From Spirosoma arboris (GTDB lineage Bacteria; Bacteroidota; Bacteroidia; Cytophagales; Spirosomataceae): a stretch of DNA of 64,000 bases. Below are positions 26,362 to 35,424 of the stretch, piece after piece. Every line of letters begins with the position of its first letter. Positions within the stretch are counted from its first letter, which is position 1. The position numbers and the translations under genes were made by a program. The notes beneath the pieces were generated by a model. That model made no database searches. It was not told where the DNA came from and worked only from the letters and a program-made list of their open reading frames with translations. The DNA is taken from the NCBI RefSeq assembly GCF_009754945.1, contig NZ_WPIN01000002.1, forward strand, positions 434,001 through 498,000. The letters are read 5' to 3'.

Positions 26362-27894
26362 CTAGTTTGTATGCCATAGCTTCCGTATACTAATAAAGGT
26401 CCCAACACTATTCTGGTAAAGTGTACCTGCATCGATTGCAACGTTCGCTGTGAGTTGAATACCGCCTAAAATTTCCAAAGGAGCTATCACGGAAGCATAA
26501 GCCGAAAACTGATTACGAATAGGCTGGTATGGATTATCATAGGTGCCTAGATTTCGGCTGAATGATAATTTGACTTGGTAATTAAGTGGGCCTGATAATT
26601 CTCGCCAATGAATTGGCAAACTCCCTGCAATACCGGTATGAAATACATACACTCGATTATTAGCGGTAAAAGTGCCGTATGGGTACTGATCCTGAGGCCC
26701 TAGAGCAGGAGCAATAAAGGGTGTACCAATTGTATGATTTCGGTAAGCCCAACCGTCACGATACTGTTGATGATTAAAATAATCGTCCTTACCCCGGCGA
26801 TTTGGGTCATCAAATATAAATGCTGGACCGCCTTGGCTGGTGGTATTTAGAAACTCAAACAGAATATCACGAACAATTGCCTTCGAATCATTTCGTCGCA
26901 GGCGTACTCCATTCAAACCATCTGCAATATTAAGTAAATAAAATAATGAGCCATCTTCGTATATATTTTGCCTATATATATATAATGTATGGCGCACTAA
27001 ATCGATTTCAGCCGCCATATCAACTGAGCCAAGATGATTACCAACACGATTCGTCAAGTCAAAAAAGGTATATTGATTAGTATCTGTGCGACCAGAATTA
27101 AGAGTTGTAAACACATAAAAATAGTTTAACAGCCCATTCGGCAATTTTCCTCCAACAGGAATTATACCCGGGATACCTGTTGGATCAGTGGCCTGTCCTC
27201 CCCAAACAGCCTGATGATTTATGCCCCCATATACGCGAACCACATCCCGCTCGCGTCCCAATCGCACATAAAACGATTTCTGATGTAGCATTGTATTTTG
27301 AATATAGCCAGATGCATTAAGGTAGCCATGAGCAAGTGTGCCTTGAACAGCTACCCACCCTTTTGTAAAACCAATAGGCGTAAAAACTGGGATTGAAATC
27401 TGAATTTTGGGAATTGGCATTGCATTTCCCGACCAGGCATATGAACCTGTTGACAATGTAGAATCAGCCAGCCCAAACTTTTCTCTTTTTCGTCCTATAT
27501 ATACTTCAAAAATACCCCGACGAACTTTTATAAAGGCTTCTGGCAGCAACACATTTCTTTCGTAGGATAACAGGTTCTGGCTTGTATTAACAACAACATT
27601 CAAACCATATCCAAAGTCGTATTTAGAGTTACGCCAACGCCCAGTACTATGCCGACTGGTGTCATAGTCACTATATAAACCAGCCCGAAATGTAGATAAG
27701 GGTCCACGATTAGGAACAATCCCATATTGATTGGCCCTTAACCAAAATGGAGTTTCTGTCGAAGAAGTAAGGTAAGTGCCTATCTCGGCTGAGTATTGAG
27801 TGGGCTTACGGATAGGTTGAGCCGATAAATAAAGAGAGGTACTTATAAAAAAAAATAATACGACTAATAAACCAGACTTTGAGCAAGTATGCAT
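26362..27894 (-). CDS. capsule assembly Wzi family outer-membrane protein (copy 2)
   Basis: Paralogue of the Wzi-like gene at 23235-24749. The ATG at 27894 gives a signal peptide (MHTCSKSGLLVVLFFFIST, cleavage near LSAQP). The same landmarks recur: STETPFWLRANQYGIVP, EVYIGRKREKFGLADSTLS, YAWSGNAMPIPKIQISIP and the PNRRGKDDYFNHQQYRDGW stretch. 510 residues. The two paralogues differ throughout, so the duplication is not recent. A longer start (27927) adds 11 residues without obvious meaning. Confidence 0.88.
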   Translation of the reverse strand: MHTCSKSGLLVVLFFFISTSLYLSAQPIRKPTQYSAEIGTYLTSSTETPFWLRANQYGIVPNRGPLSTFRAGLYSDYDTSRHSTGRWRNSKYDFGYGLNVVVNTSQNLLSYERNVLLPEAFIKVRRGIFEVYIGRKREKFGLADSTLSTGSYAWSGNAMPIPKIQISIPVFTPIGFTKGWVAVQGTLAHGYLNASGYIQNTMLHQKSFYVRLGRERDVVRVYGGINHQAVWGGQATDPTGIPGIIPVGGKLPNGLLNYFYVFTTLNSGRTDTNQYTFFDLTNRVGNHLGSVDMAAEIDLVRHTLYIYRQNIYEDGSLFYLLNIADGLNGVRLRRNDSKAIVRDILFEFLNTTSQGGPAFIFDDPNRRGKDDYFNHQQYRDGWAYRNHTIGTPFIAPALGPQDQYPYGTFTANNRVYVFHTGIAGSLPIHWRELSGPLNYQVKLSFSRNLGTYDNPYQPIRNQFSAYASVIAPLEILGGIQLTANVAIDAGTLYQNSVGTFISIRKLWHTN

Positions 27895-28010
27895 TGAGTG
27901 TCGGGGAAGCGTGAATAACGGAGGCACAATATTAATGCCACAAGATTATCTTTTATTACATATTCCTTTACTTTCTGAGATTATGACAAACTCTGTCAAG
28001 CAAATAAATA

Positions 28011-28047
28011 AAAAAAGAGGCCAGCTAAATAAGCTAGACCTCTTTTT
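28011..28047 (-). terminator. intrinsic terminator after the T9SS-sorted gene
   Basis: Minus-strand stem AAAAAAGAGGTCTAGCT paired with AGCTGGCCTCTTTTTT (one bulge), ending in a T-run on the minus strand, 20 bases past the stop codon at 28069. Confidence 0.85.
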
Positions 28048-28068
28048 TACACATTGTTAAAAAAATAG

Positions 28069-28602
28069 TTACTTTTTTATAAGGCGACTAACTGCTTTCT
28101 GATTATTCGATTCAACAATTGGAATATACACTCCAGCATTTAAGCTCCTAGGTGCCCATTCTATTTTATGAGGGCCTGCCGACTGGTTTTCATTGTTTAC
28201 TAGTTCCCCTACGATTTTCCCCTGTGCGTCGGTTACCCATAAATTTACTTTACCACCAGTGGGTAAGTAGTAGTCAATTATGGTCGATTGTTCAAAAGGA
28301 TTAGGATATGCTTTCAATTGTAATGAAACTTCATTGCCAATGCTTACCGGCTTAATATCTGCAGTAAATGTACTTCCTGCCTTGGCTTCAAAACCGGGAG
28401 ATAAAACCACAGAACGTCCTGCTTTATATTCGACAGTAGTTGATCTACCTACAGTATTTATTGCCTCTATCGTTTCAACAGCTTGTTCAAGATACTGCCC
28501 AGCCTTTTCGTAGCTTATCAGGATACGAAGGTGTTGTTGAGGAGTTTGCGCCCAACTGGTTAATGCTAAACAGCAACCCATAAATAGTAGTAAAAGTCGC
28601 AT
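28069..28602 (-). CDS. secreted protein with type IX secretion (Por) sorting domain
   Basis: Small exported protein. The ATG at 28602 gives signal peptide MRLLLLFMGCCLALTSWAQ. A middle repeat-like segment has AGRSVVLSPGFEAKAGSTF, common just before T9SS tails. The C-terminal ~80 residues are a type A sorting domain (KAYPNPFEQSTIIDYYLP through GVYIPIVESNNQKAVSRLIKK), so the protein should cross the outer membrane and be anchored or released. 177 residues, so almost nothing remains as an effector domain. It begins one base after the stop of the 17-residue-repeat gene, so the two are co-transcribed. Confidence 0.85.
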   Translation of the reverse strand: MRLLLLFMGCCLALTSWAQTPQQHLRILISYEKAGQYLEQAVETIEAINTVGRSTTVEYKAGRSVVLSPGFEAKAGSTFTADIKPVSIGNEVSLQLKAYPNPFEQSTIIDYYLPTGGKVNLWVTDAQGKIVGELVNNENQSAGPHKIEWAPRSLNAGVYIPIVESNNQKAVSRLIKK

Positions 28603-28603
28603 A

Positions 28604-30523
28604 TTATTTACGGGTTTTAGGTTGAAGTCTATTAACTCGTTTCTCCAGTTGAACACTTTTCTGCTTTAGCGCTTCGTTTTGCTTCTTTAATTCAATTACA
28701 TAAAGTGTCAGTTCTTCTACTTTCTCGAGTAATTTCGCCTGCATTTTTCCGACGTCTACTCCTTCCTTAACTACCTCTTCGGCCGAAGGTACACCTGGTA
28801 GATGCTTTTCTTGGTTAATATACGTTTCAACTTCTTGTAAATTACGCAACCGGTAACCCTTATCAAATACTCGGTCCGACCAATCGTTGGTGCTTTTTAC
28901 TGCTACTTTCACTTTTTCCGTCAGTACACCGTCTGCCACATACAAGCGATAACCAATTGGTGTTTTATCTACACCTGGACCAATAATTACGCCACCGGTG
29001 TTTGTGTTTTGAAGATTATCTCCACTAACTTGCCAAAGAACGTCTGACTCATTTGCGGCAGTTCTCAAGTTAGGTGATCCAGATTGTGCCAAAACAACAT
29101 CACCTGATGAATTAACCGTTAAAAATTTATTGGTCGTATAAGTTGTACTAACTGCACTTGTTAGATTAGTAAAACGTAGGCCAGAGTTACCAGTAGTTCC
29201 CTGGGTGATTTCGAGCTTGTTTTTGGGATTAGTATTGCCAATACCAATACTTACTGAATTAACACCTGTCCCCCCTAGCACAATAGAATTACTTTGAGTA
29301 ACTATGGCATTAGCTCCGATAGCGGCTGCATTGTTAACTACAGTCGCAGCGGCATTAACTCCTGCTCCATATCCAATGAAAACATTGTTAGTACCCGAAG
29401 TATTACCGGTATAGCCTGCATTCTGACCCAAATAAGTATTTTGGCCACCGCTAATATTACTATAGCCTGCGCCACCGCCTAAAAATGTATTGCTATTACC
29501 TGTAGTAGTATTTTGGCCGGCTCGAACTCCAACAAAGGCATTAGCAGCACCTGTAGTAGTATAGTAACCTGCAAAGGCGCCAATAAATGCATTACCCGTG
29601 CCTGAGGTATTATATGTACCTGCAGCATGGCCAATGAAAGCATTATCTGAACCAGTAGTGTTAGTATAACCCGAATAGGTGCCAATAAAAGCATTATCCG
29701 AACCAGTAGTATTTGCTATACCCGCGTTACTACCGATAAAGGAATTATTAGCTCCTGTAGTATTAGCTTGGCCCGCAGCATAACCGATGAAGGCATTGGC
29801 ATAGCCTGTAGTATTAGTTTGGCCTGCAGCATAACCAATGAAGGCATTAGCATAACCTACAGTGTTGGCCGATCCTGTTTGGTACCCAATAAAGGCGTTA
29901 TAATTGCCTGTTGTATTATTCTGCCCTGTCTTTAAACCAATAAATATATTCCCATTACCACTACTATTATTAGCTCCCGCCAAGGATCCTATAAACACAT
30001 TTTCCTTCCCTGATGTATTAGAAGAGCCAGCATCAGACCCGATGAATGTATTATCATTTCCAGTAGTATTATTATATCCAGCACCTGTACCCAAAAACGC
30101 GTTATTAGCACCCGTATTATTAAAATAGCCCGCTTTACTGCCAAAAAATGCATTATTGTAGCCACTACTATTAGTATAACCAGCTGTCAAGCCCGAGAAT
30201 GTATTGTTATTTCCAATGGTATTGCTAAATCCCGAACTAAATCCCATAAATGTGTTACCTTGACCAGAGGTATTCTGATTACCTGACGAAGCTCCCAAAA
30301 ATGAGTTCTGAGTACCAGCCATATTTTGAATACCAGAACCCCGGCCAATGAATAGATTACTCGCTCCACTCATACTCAAATTACCAGCACCCACTCCTAC
30401 TAATGTATTATCTGAACCAGGCGTAGCTGAAGATGGGGTGGTAGCTACATAGTTAGTTTGGGAATATCCTTTTATCACCATCAGGGACAATGATAGAATA
30501 AGCCATAGTAGTTGTTTTTTCAT
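28604..30523 (-). CDS. surface protein with about 20 copies of a 17-residue beta-repeat and a tail-fibre-like C-terminus
   Basis: Exported protein; signal peptide MKKQLLWLILSLSLMVIKGY from the ATG at 30523. Residues about 30-390 hold some 20 tandem repeats of consensus NAFIGxxAGxxNTTGxx (17 residues), a pattern that predicts a stacked beta-helix or trimeric head like YadA/Hep-Hag regions. Next is a TQSNSIVLGGTG-type head motif, then a C-terminal region (LYVADGVLTEKVKVAVKS, KHLPGVPSAEEVVKEG) ending in a coiled coil (LLEKVEELTLYVIELKKQ). 639 residues. No Por sorting tail is visible on this protein, but its operon partner has one. A surface fibre or adhesin role is inferred. Confidence 0.82.
   Translation of the reverse strand: MKKQLLWLILSLSLMVIKGYSQTNYVATTPSSATPGSDNTLVGVGAGNLSMSGASNLFIGRGSGIQNMAGTQNSFLGASSGNQNTSGQGNTFMGFSSGFSNTIGNNNTFSGLTAGYTNSSGYNNAFFGSKAGYFNNTGANNAFLGTGAGYNNTTGNDNTFIGSDAGSSNTSGKENVFIGSLAGANNSSGNGNIFIGLKTGQNNTTGNYNAFIGYQTGSANTVGYANAFIGYAAGQTNTTGYANAFIGYAAGQANTTGANNSFIGSNAGIANTTGSDNAFIGTYSGYTNTTGSDNAFIGHAAGTYNTSGTGNAFIGAFAGYYTTTGAANAFVGVRAGQNTTTGNSNTFLGGGAGYSNISGGQNTYLGQNAGYTGNTSGTNNVFIGYGAGVNAAATVVNNAAAIGANAIVTQSNSIVLGGTGVNSVSIGIGNTNPKNKLEITQGTTGNSGLRFTNLTSAVSTTYTTNKFLTVNSSGDVVLAQSGSPNLRTAANESDVLWQVSGDNLQNTNTGGVIIGPGVDKTPIGYRLYVADGVLTEKVKVAVKSTNDWSDRVFDKGYRLRNLQEVETYINQEKHLPGVPSAEEVVKEGVDVGKMQAKLLEKVEELTLYVIELKKQNEALKQKSVQLEKRVNRLQPKTRK
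29375..30440 (-). repeat. 51-bp tandem coding repeats
   Basis: About 20 consecutive copies of a 51-base unit inside the surface-protein gene. Two adjacent units near 29770-29865 are almost identical in DNA, suggesting recent slippage or unequal exchange. Confidence 0.85.
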
Positions 30524-30571
30524 TGTTTTTGCAAAAGTTAGTAATTCAGAAAAGTTTTTAAAATAAAGCAA

Positions 30572-30929
30572 TAATTATACCATTCTCAGAAGAGAAATTC
30601 TCGCCCTAAACCAATATATATACTTAATATATATCTATTTAGCCAATGGAGCACACGAATACTCTGATATAATTACAATTTTACCACTACATAATACCAA
30701 AAGCAACAAATAAAATTTAATTCTACTAAATTAGACTTTTTGTGCTGATTATAAATTAGCTGTTAACTGAAGATTGGCTTTAAATAGGAAAAATTGATGA
30801 CCCAATAATACCAAATTTATCTATTTATTGAACTTACTGAGCATCTGCCGGCAAGAATCATAGACCAGCCTCCTCCCTCAATGAGTAACCATTGAATGCT
30901 GGAATCGAACTCCTGATTGATAAACACTA
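30572..30929. other. AT-rich intergenic stretch
   Basis: No supported gene. It holds the region upstream of the repeat-protein gene and perhaps the worn end of IS remnant 1. Confidence 0.5.
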
Positions 30930-31800
30930 TCGAGACACCGGAGCGTTTATAGCGCAACCTACACTCACCCAAAGCCCTCTAAACTTGTTGAATAGTATCA
31001 AATACCTGCAAGTTCAAACATTCCATTTAGATGATACCGTTTAGTCGTTCTACCAACCTATTTTGCATGGGTTGGTAGAACGAGTGTACCGAATTTCGAT
31101 GCCATGTTTGAAACCAAATTTGGTCATAGCAACGCTGATCATTTCCAGTCCATTATCCAATGACCAGCCTTGATTGACATGACTGGCAGCCAATGTGTTA
31201 GAATTGTATCGCTTGATGACTTTCGTTTGATCACTGTGCGCCGATTTAAGCCTAGTTCTTTGTAGATTCAGTACACCCATTTGTGATTCCAAGGATGGTT
31301 GACCAGACGTAAATGGCCAAACAATAGGTAAAATCTACAACTTAACTTCCTCATTTACAATATTTTAAATCACTCTATATTTGTTTTGTTCTCATCCGCC
31401 CACTTTAGCTTGGCATAAACTGTCGCTCGTCGTTGCCTACCACAAACAGCCTCGCCGGAACGAGGCTTATAATTATGTTGAGACAGCAGGCACCAACTCA
31501 ATAGCTTGTCAAGCTTTAGGAACTTACAGGCTTCATGAAGAAGATTGCAGTCCAAGATTTTGTCAGTCAATATTTTTTTTGAGTCGCCTGTTCTCTGCTT
31601 CCAGTTCCTTCGTTCGCTTTAGCTCTTTGGTATTCATACTACCATGCTTATTGAGTCAAAAGGTAGCTGAATACATGTTATGCTGTCGACAAACATTCTC
31701 TAAAGACTGTCCTTAGCTAAGTAAGGGCTAATATCTCAACAATTTTGATTTTGCCAAACTAGCTTTATTTTGATAGCACATTGATTCGGCGAAAAATACA
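30930..31800 (-). mobile_element. decayed IS3-family element (remnant 1)
   Basis: This gap without an intact gene holds broken transposase sequence on the minus strand. Near 31580-31700, in one frame with stops, is an OrfA-like NVCRQHNMYSATF, a stop, LNKHGS, then MNTKELKRTKELEAENRRLK, continuing after a frameshift as LTDKILDCNLLHEA. Near 31240-31330 is the OrfB-like NHPWNHKWVY.IYKELGLNRR. Near 31110-31180 WSLD, the first DDE Asp motif, runs directly into NGLEMISVAM, the second motif, so about 80 residues of the integrase core are deleted. Near 31040-31075, after another frameshift, comes PMQNRLVERLNGII. Terminal inverted repeats were not found, so the ends are approximate. Confidence 0.8.
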
Positions 31801-31859
31801 TATTTTCTAATCACTAATGAGTACACTGTTGGGTAGGAGGGTAATTTTAGAAAAAAAAG

Positions 31860-32765
31860 TCAATTCCAAAATGAACGATGCATACTCAAAAACTTATTGA
31901 TCCAATTGGGGAAATAAGTATATAGCCATCCAGCCCTATAACCCATATATTTCGCTATTGTTCGTATATATTGCATAGGTATTTGCCCTCCTGCGCCCAT
32001 ATTAATTAAATACTTACTTTCTTCTAGAACATAACGCAAACCTTCTGTTTCTGCTTTTTTAAAAGGCTGTAAGATTAACTGCTGTTGTCGATGAAAAACG
32101 CCAATATCAAAATAACGACGAAACTCTTCGCTAAGCGAATAATTATGAGAATGGAGTACCTGTGCTTCTGCGGAATAAGCCAGCGTATATCCTTGCAAAA
32201 TAAACTGAGCGGCTACAGATACATCTTCACCTAAAATCGTATTGCTTGGAAATCCTCCAATTTCTTTTAACAATGACTTCCGATAAACTGAAAATGAGTT
32301 AGAGCATGAGCAGGTTTTAATACCTAGTTGTTCTATCATCGCTTTATTTTTAAGTAAACTTTGCGATGGGTAATTAGCATATCTCGCAAATCGTCCAAAT
32401 ATATCTGTATCAGGATAAGGCAATTGTCTTCCATATGCCATAGCCACATTATCATTTTGATAAAGGCTATCAATCAAGTTTTCTAAAGTATTATCAGATG
32501 TAGGTAGTGCATCTTGGGTCAAAAAAACTATTGTTTCATACTTTGATAATTCAATCCCTATATTGCGTGTTGCACCATGATTGAAGCTAGTTTTAGAGAT
32601 TGAAACAAATGGTATATCCACCAGAGAAAGAACTAGTCTGGTATTATCTGTTGATTCAGAATCAAGAATAATCAATTCATGTTCGACAGTTTGCCTACGT
32701 AATGCCAAAATTAATTCTGGCAAATAAAGAGCGGCATTATATGTTGGAATAACAACTGATATCAT
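31860..32765 (-). CDS. family 2 glycosyltransferase (rhamnosyltransferase-like)
   Basis: GT-A fold enzyme acting on the cytoplasmic face. Starts MISVVIPTYNAALYLPELI (ATG at 32765; a TTG at 32783 is possible). The nucleotide-sugar region has ILDSESTDNT, and FNHGATRNIGIELSKYE is the hallmark seen in rhamnosyltransferase-type GT2 proteins; FLTQDALP is the DxD-equivalent segment. Later GEDVSVAAQFILQGY is the acceptor-side motif. 301 residues. It is the last of three adjacent GT2 genes lying between two IS3 remnants. Confidence 0.87.
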   Translation of the reverse strand: MISVVIPTYNAALYLPELILALRRQTVEHELIILDSESTDNTRLVLSLVDIPFVSISKTSFNHGATRNIGIELSKYETIVFLTQDALPTSDNTLENLIDSLYQNDNVAMAYGRQLPYPDTDIFGRFARYANYPSQSLLKNKAMIEQLGIKTCSCSNSFSVYRKSLLKEIGGFPSNTILGEDVSVAAQFILQGYTLAYSAEAQVLHSHNYSLSEEFRRYFDIGVFHRQQQLILQPFKKAETEGLRYVLEESKYLINMGAGGQIPMQYIRTIAKYMGYRAGWLYTYFPNWINKFLSMHRSFWN

Positions 32766-32790
32766 TGGTAAATTAATTGGCAATGTAAAA

Positions 32791-33492
32791 TTAACAAAGC
32801 CATCTCTTAAATATATACCACAGTAGAATTAAACGAGTTTGTATACGTTCAATAGAACTGTAATCAGAAGCCTCGCCTGTAGGCGACGCGTTTTTACCAT
32901 GTCTGACATATTTCATTAATGGCTTATGTACAAAACCAACACATCCGTTCAATTCAACCAGTAAGCCAATCCACCAATCATGCATATGCACAGAAGTAGG
33001 GAATGGTAATGCATAGGTTAATACTTCACGTCTAAAGGCCATACAACAGCCTATGTATGAGTTTTTATATAAATTCCGTAAAAGACCTGGTTTACTACTT
33101 CGGTAATCGAAAAAAGAGGGTATTAAAGTATTTAACGCTTCATCTACCACTTCACAGTCGCTCAATACTAAATCATACTTTTGAAGATATTCGGTCATTA
33201 ATAATATTTTATCAGGAGCCCAAATATCATCTTGATCAGACAAAAAAACATAATGACCATTAGCATTTTTTAAGGCATTTTCAAAATTTGCTAAAGGACC
33301 AATTGTTTTTTTATTTCTTATAATCTTTATGCGTTTATCATTAAATTCATCTAATAATTCGCAAGTATTATCACTAGAATTATCATCTGAAACAATAATT
33401 TCATCATTATTTTTCAGCTGTGACAATATTGAGTTTATCTGCCTAGTAATATACTTACTACCATTATAAGAAGCGATACAAACACTAACCAT
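32791..33492 (-). CDS. family 2 glycosyltransferase
   Basis: GT-A fold: MVSVCIASYNGSKYITRQI, VSDDNSSDNT and the DxD region FLSDQDDIWAPDK are clear. 233 residues, soluble except for a hydrophobic C-terminus (LILLWYIFKRWL) that may sit on the membrane. SDQDDIW-type GT2 proteins often add rhamnose or related deoxy sugars to O-antigen; the donor is not determinable here. 25 bases separate it from the next gene. Confidence 0.85.
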   Translation of the reverse strand: MVSVCIASYNGSKYITRQINSILSQLKNNDEIIVSDDNSSDNTCELLDEFNDKRIKIIRNKKTIGPLANFENALKNANGHYVFLSDQDDIWAPDKILLMTEYLQKYDLVLSDCEVVDEALNTLIPSFFDYRSSKPGLLRNLYKNSYIGCCMAFRREVLTYALPFPTSVHMHDWWIGLLVELNGCVGFVHKPLMKYVRHGKNASPTGEASDYSSIERIQTRLILLWYIFKRWLC

Positions 33493-33539
33493 GTCGTTAA
33501 ATAATCAAAGTCAATCAAATAGATTCTCAGCAATAAATT

Positions 33540-34247
33540 TCAATGTTTATAATGTATAAAATATTTCAATTTTACAATTTTCGATAATATTTTCCTCAAA
33601 AAAGGGCTATAATGTTTTGTATGTATTAATTGTAATTCTTCAAGAGATCGGCCTATTTCTGAGCTAACTCCATTAGCATCACATTCGGCAATATCAATAT
33701 TAATTTTTTTACTCTGTTTACGAGACAAATAAATTAAAAGATTAAGTTCATAATCAGCCATTGTTTTAATAGTTGTATCATATCTAAAATTATCAAATAA
33801 TTTTTTATTATAGAATGCTCCTTGGTGATGAACAGTATTATTTAGTATAGTTTTTAAATTTAATATCGACTTGTATCTTCTTCCAGTATTAAAAACAATA
33901 TTACCATATATTAAATCTTTTGAGTCATCTAAATGCTTGTATACTTTCTTAAGCACATCAATATTCAGGCGATCATTTCCTCCCAAAAAAAGTACCCATT
34001 TTCCTTGAGATTTGTCCAAGGCCTTATTCATAGCATCATATATGCCATCGTCTTTCTCACTAATCCAATATTTGAGATTTTCTTGATATTTTTTTATACA
34101 ATTTATAGTATCATCTGTACTTCCTCCATCGATGATAATATATTCAAGAAGGCTATTCTCTTGCGCTAAAACACTCTGAATAGTCTTTTCTAATGTCAGG
34201 CCAGCATTATAGGTAACGGTAATGATTGAAAAAACAGGAGAAATCAT
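33540..34247 (-). CDS. family 2 glycosyltransferase (WcaA/colanic-acid-type)
   Basis: GT-A fold: FSIITVTYNAGLTLEKTIQS, IIDGGSTDDT, KDDGIYDAMNKAL and WVLFLGGNDRL, the set found in GT2 enzymes such as those of colanic acid and PGL glycosylation. 235 residues. Codon use is strongly AT-rich, like its two GT2 neighbours. It is the first of the three GT2 genes and lies just past IS remnant 2. Confidence 0.86.
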   Translation of the reverse strand: MISPVFSIITVTYNAGLTLEKTIQSVLAQENSLLEYIIIDGGSTDDTINCIKKYQENLKYWISEKDDGIYDAMNKALDKSQGKWVLFLGGNDRLNIDVLKKVYKHLDDSKDLIYGNIVFNTGRRYKSILNLKTILNNTVHHQGAFYNKKLFDNFRYDTTIKTMADYELNLLIYLSRKQSKKINIDIAECDANGVSSEIGRSLEELQLIHTKHYSPFLRKILSKIVKLKYFIHYKH

Positions 34248-34349
34248 TCCTTATCCACTTTGATTATGTCAAAGGTACTGTATAAAGGAGGATCAGCCAA
34301 ACTAAACTGCCCGCCTTGACCTGTACCAGCATGCGGGATAACGAAATTG

Positions 34350-35320
34350 TTAGTTAACAGATTGTTTTAGTTGATTCTTGATGGATTTAGTAGCTATAAA
34401 GACCTGCTCTGGCCTGCGATAGGTAAGGCTTGATTATGCCGACGTTGGTTGTAAAACATAAAGAAATCATTCAATCTCCTTTCCAGCTACTAGCCATACA
34501 CATGAACATGCAGATAAAGACCAAGGCCTCCCGTGTGCCTCATGCTTGACTGCTTACCTAAGAAGTTCCACGAATATGTTATCTAAAGCACGGCCTTTAT
34601 CGTCCATTGAGATGCGTATACTGCCCCCTTTCAGTACCGATGTGAACATTCCGGAGGCAAACTGACTAAATTAAAGGTGGTACGCGCAGGATAGTTCGTC
34701 AGAATCTTCTTCAATAGCTGAGTATCCTAATCGGCACCCATCATGTTGGAAATAGATCAAGCCAATGCATATTTACTGAACAAATATCAGATACTCCTGT
34801 CCATTAGGCATGGACACATAGATGATATCAGTGGCCTACACCTGGTGTACAAACGTAATATCTAGGTGGTGTAAAAGGCGAGGATAAAGGCATGGCCTAC
34901 AGTGTGATGTGATATATTAGGAGCAAAACAAGCCCGATAATAATAGGAAGACCGGTGTAAATTCAGCTACTGGCATTGTTTGATCGCATCACTCATATCG
35001 ATTAAGGCTTGGCGTTATTGTATACTCATGGCGTCGCCTTTTTTTAAGAAACCTAAGTTCCATTTGGAGTCGCCTAATCTACTTGTAAAGCGGGGCAGTT
35101 TCTGGCTCTTGGTTAGCCATGAGTGGTTTTCTATTCGTCTCAAAAGCGGATTCAACAACAAAAATTGTTTCTTCTAATCACTAATCTGATTAGGATTCAG
35201 TTCGTGACGTTTGCTGATAATGGCCAGCTTGTTCTTCTCTTTGAGAACTTCCAAGTCTACTTTGAGCTTGGGGGTAAATTACGTTTACTCTTGCTTTTCG
35301 TACAGAACTAAAATTAGCCG
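34350..35320 (-). mobile_element. decayed IS3-family element (remnant 2), OrfA and OrfB both recognisable
   Basis: This gene-free 1.2 kb encodes a broken IS3 transposase on the minus strand. In order: FTPKLKVDLEVLKEKNKL with ISKRHELNPNQISD (OrfA helix-turn-helix), LYK.IRRLQMELRFLKKR (OrfA coiled coil), RSSYYYRACFAPN (OrfB start region), ISMDDKGRALDNIFVE (integrase core end) and FYNQRRHNQALPYRRPEQ near the C-terminus, with the stop at 34350. These pieces are in different frames and carry several in-frame stops, so the element is dead. It differs in sequence from remnant 1, so they are not two copies of one element. Confidence 0.85.
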
Positions 35321-35424
35321 TTAGCCAATTTAGCAAGTGGCACTATAAACAGCTTCAATAATAAAAATAAGTCTCGTATTAAAACATTATTATTGAGAAT
35401 TAGATTTGCAGGTAAGTCATAAAC

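Noticed and set aside
29904..30128. Pro/Leu-rich short plus-strand frames opposite the 51-bp repeats
   Set aside because: Shadows of the repeat coding strand.
29375..30440. Possible CRISPR array because of regular 51-bp periodicity
   Set aside because: Units are contiguous coding repeats without unique spacers and encode a continuous protein.
31381..31716. A 111-codon plus-strand frame in the first IS remnant
   Set aside because: Antisense to the transposase fragments; no homology or signal.
34980..35311. Short plus-strand frames in the 1.2-kb gap (62-65 codons)
   Set aside because: They lie opposite the decayed IS3 transposase, whose motifs are read on the minus strand.
30572..35320. Composite transposon made by two copies of one IS
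   Set aside because: The two IS3 remnants differ in sequence and subgroup and both are dead, so they do not form a simple composite transposon.
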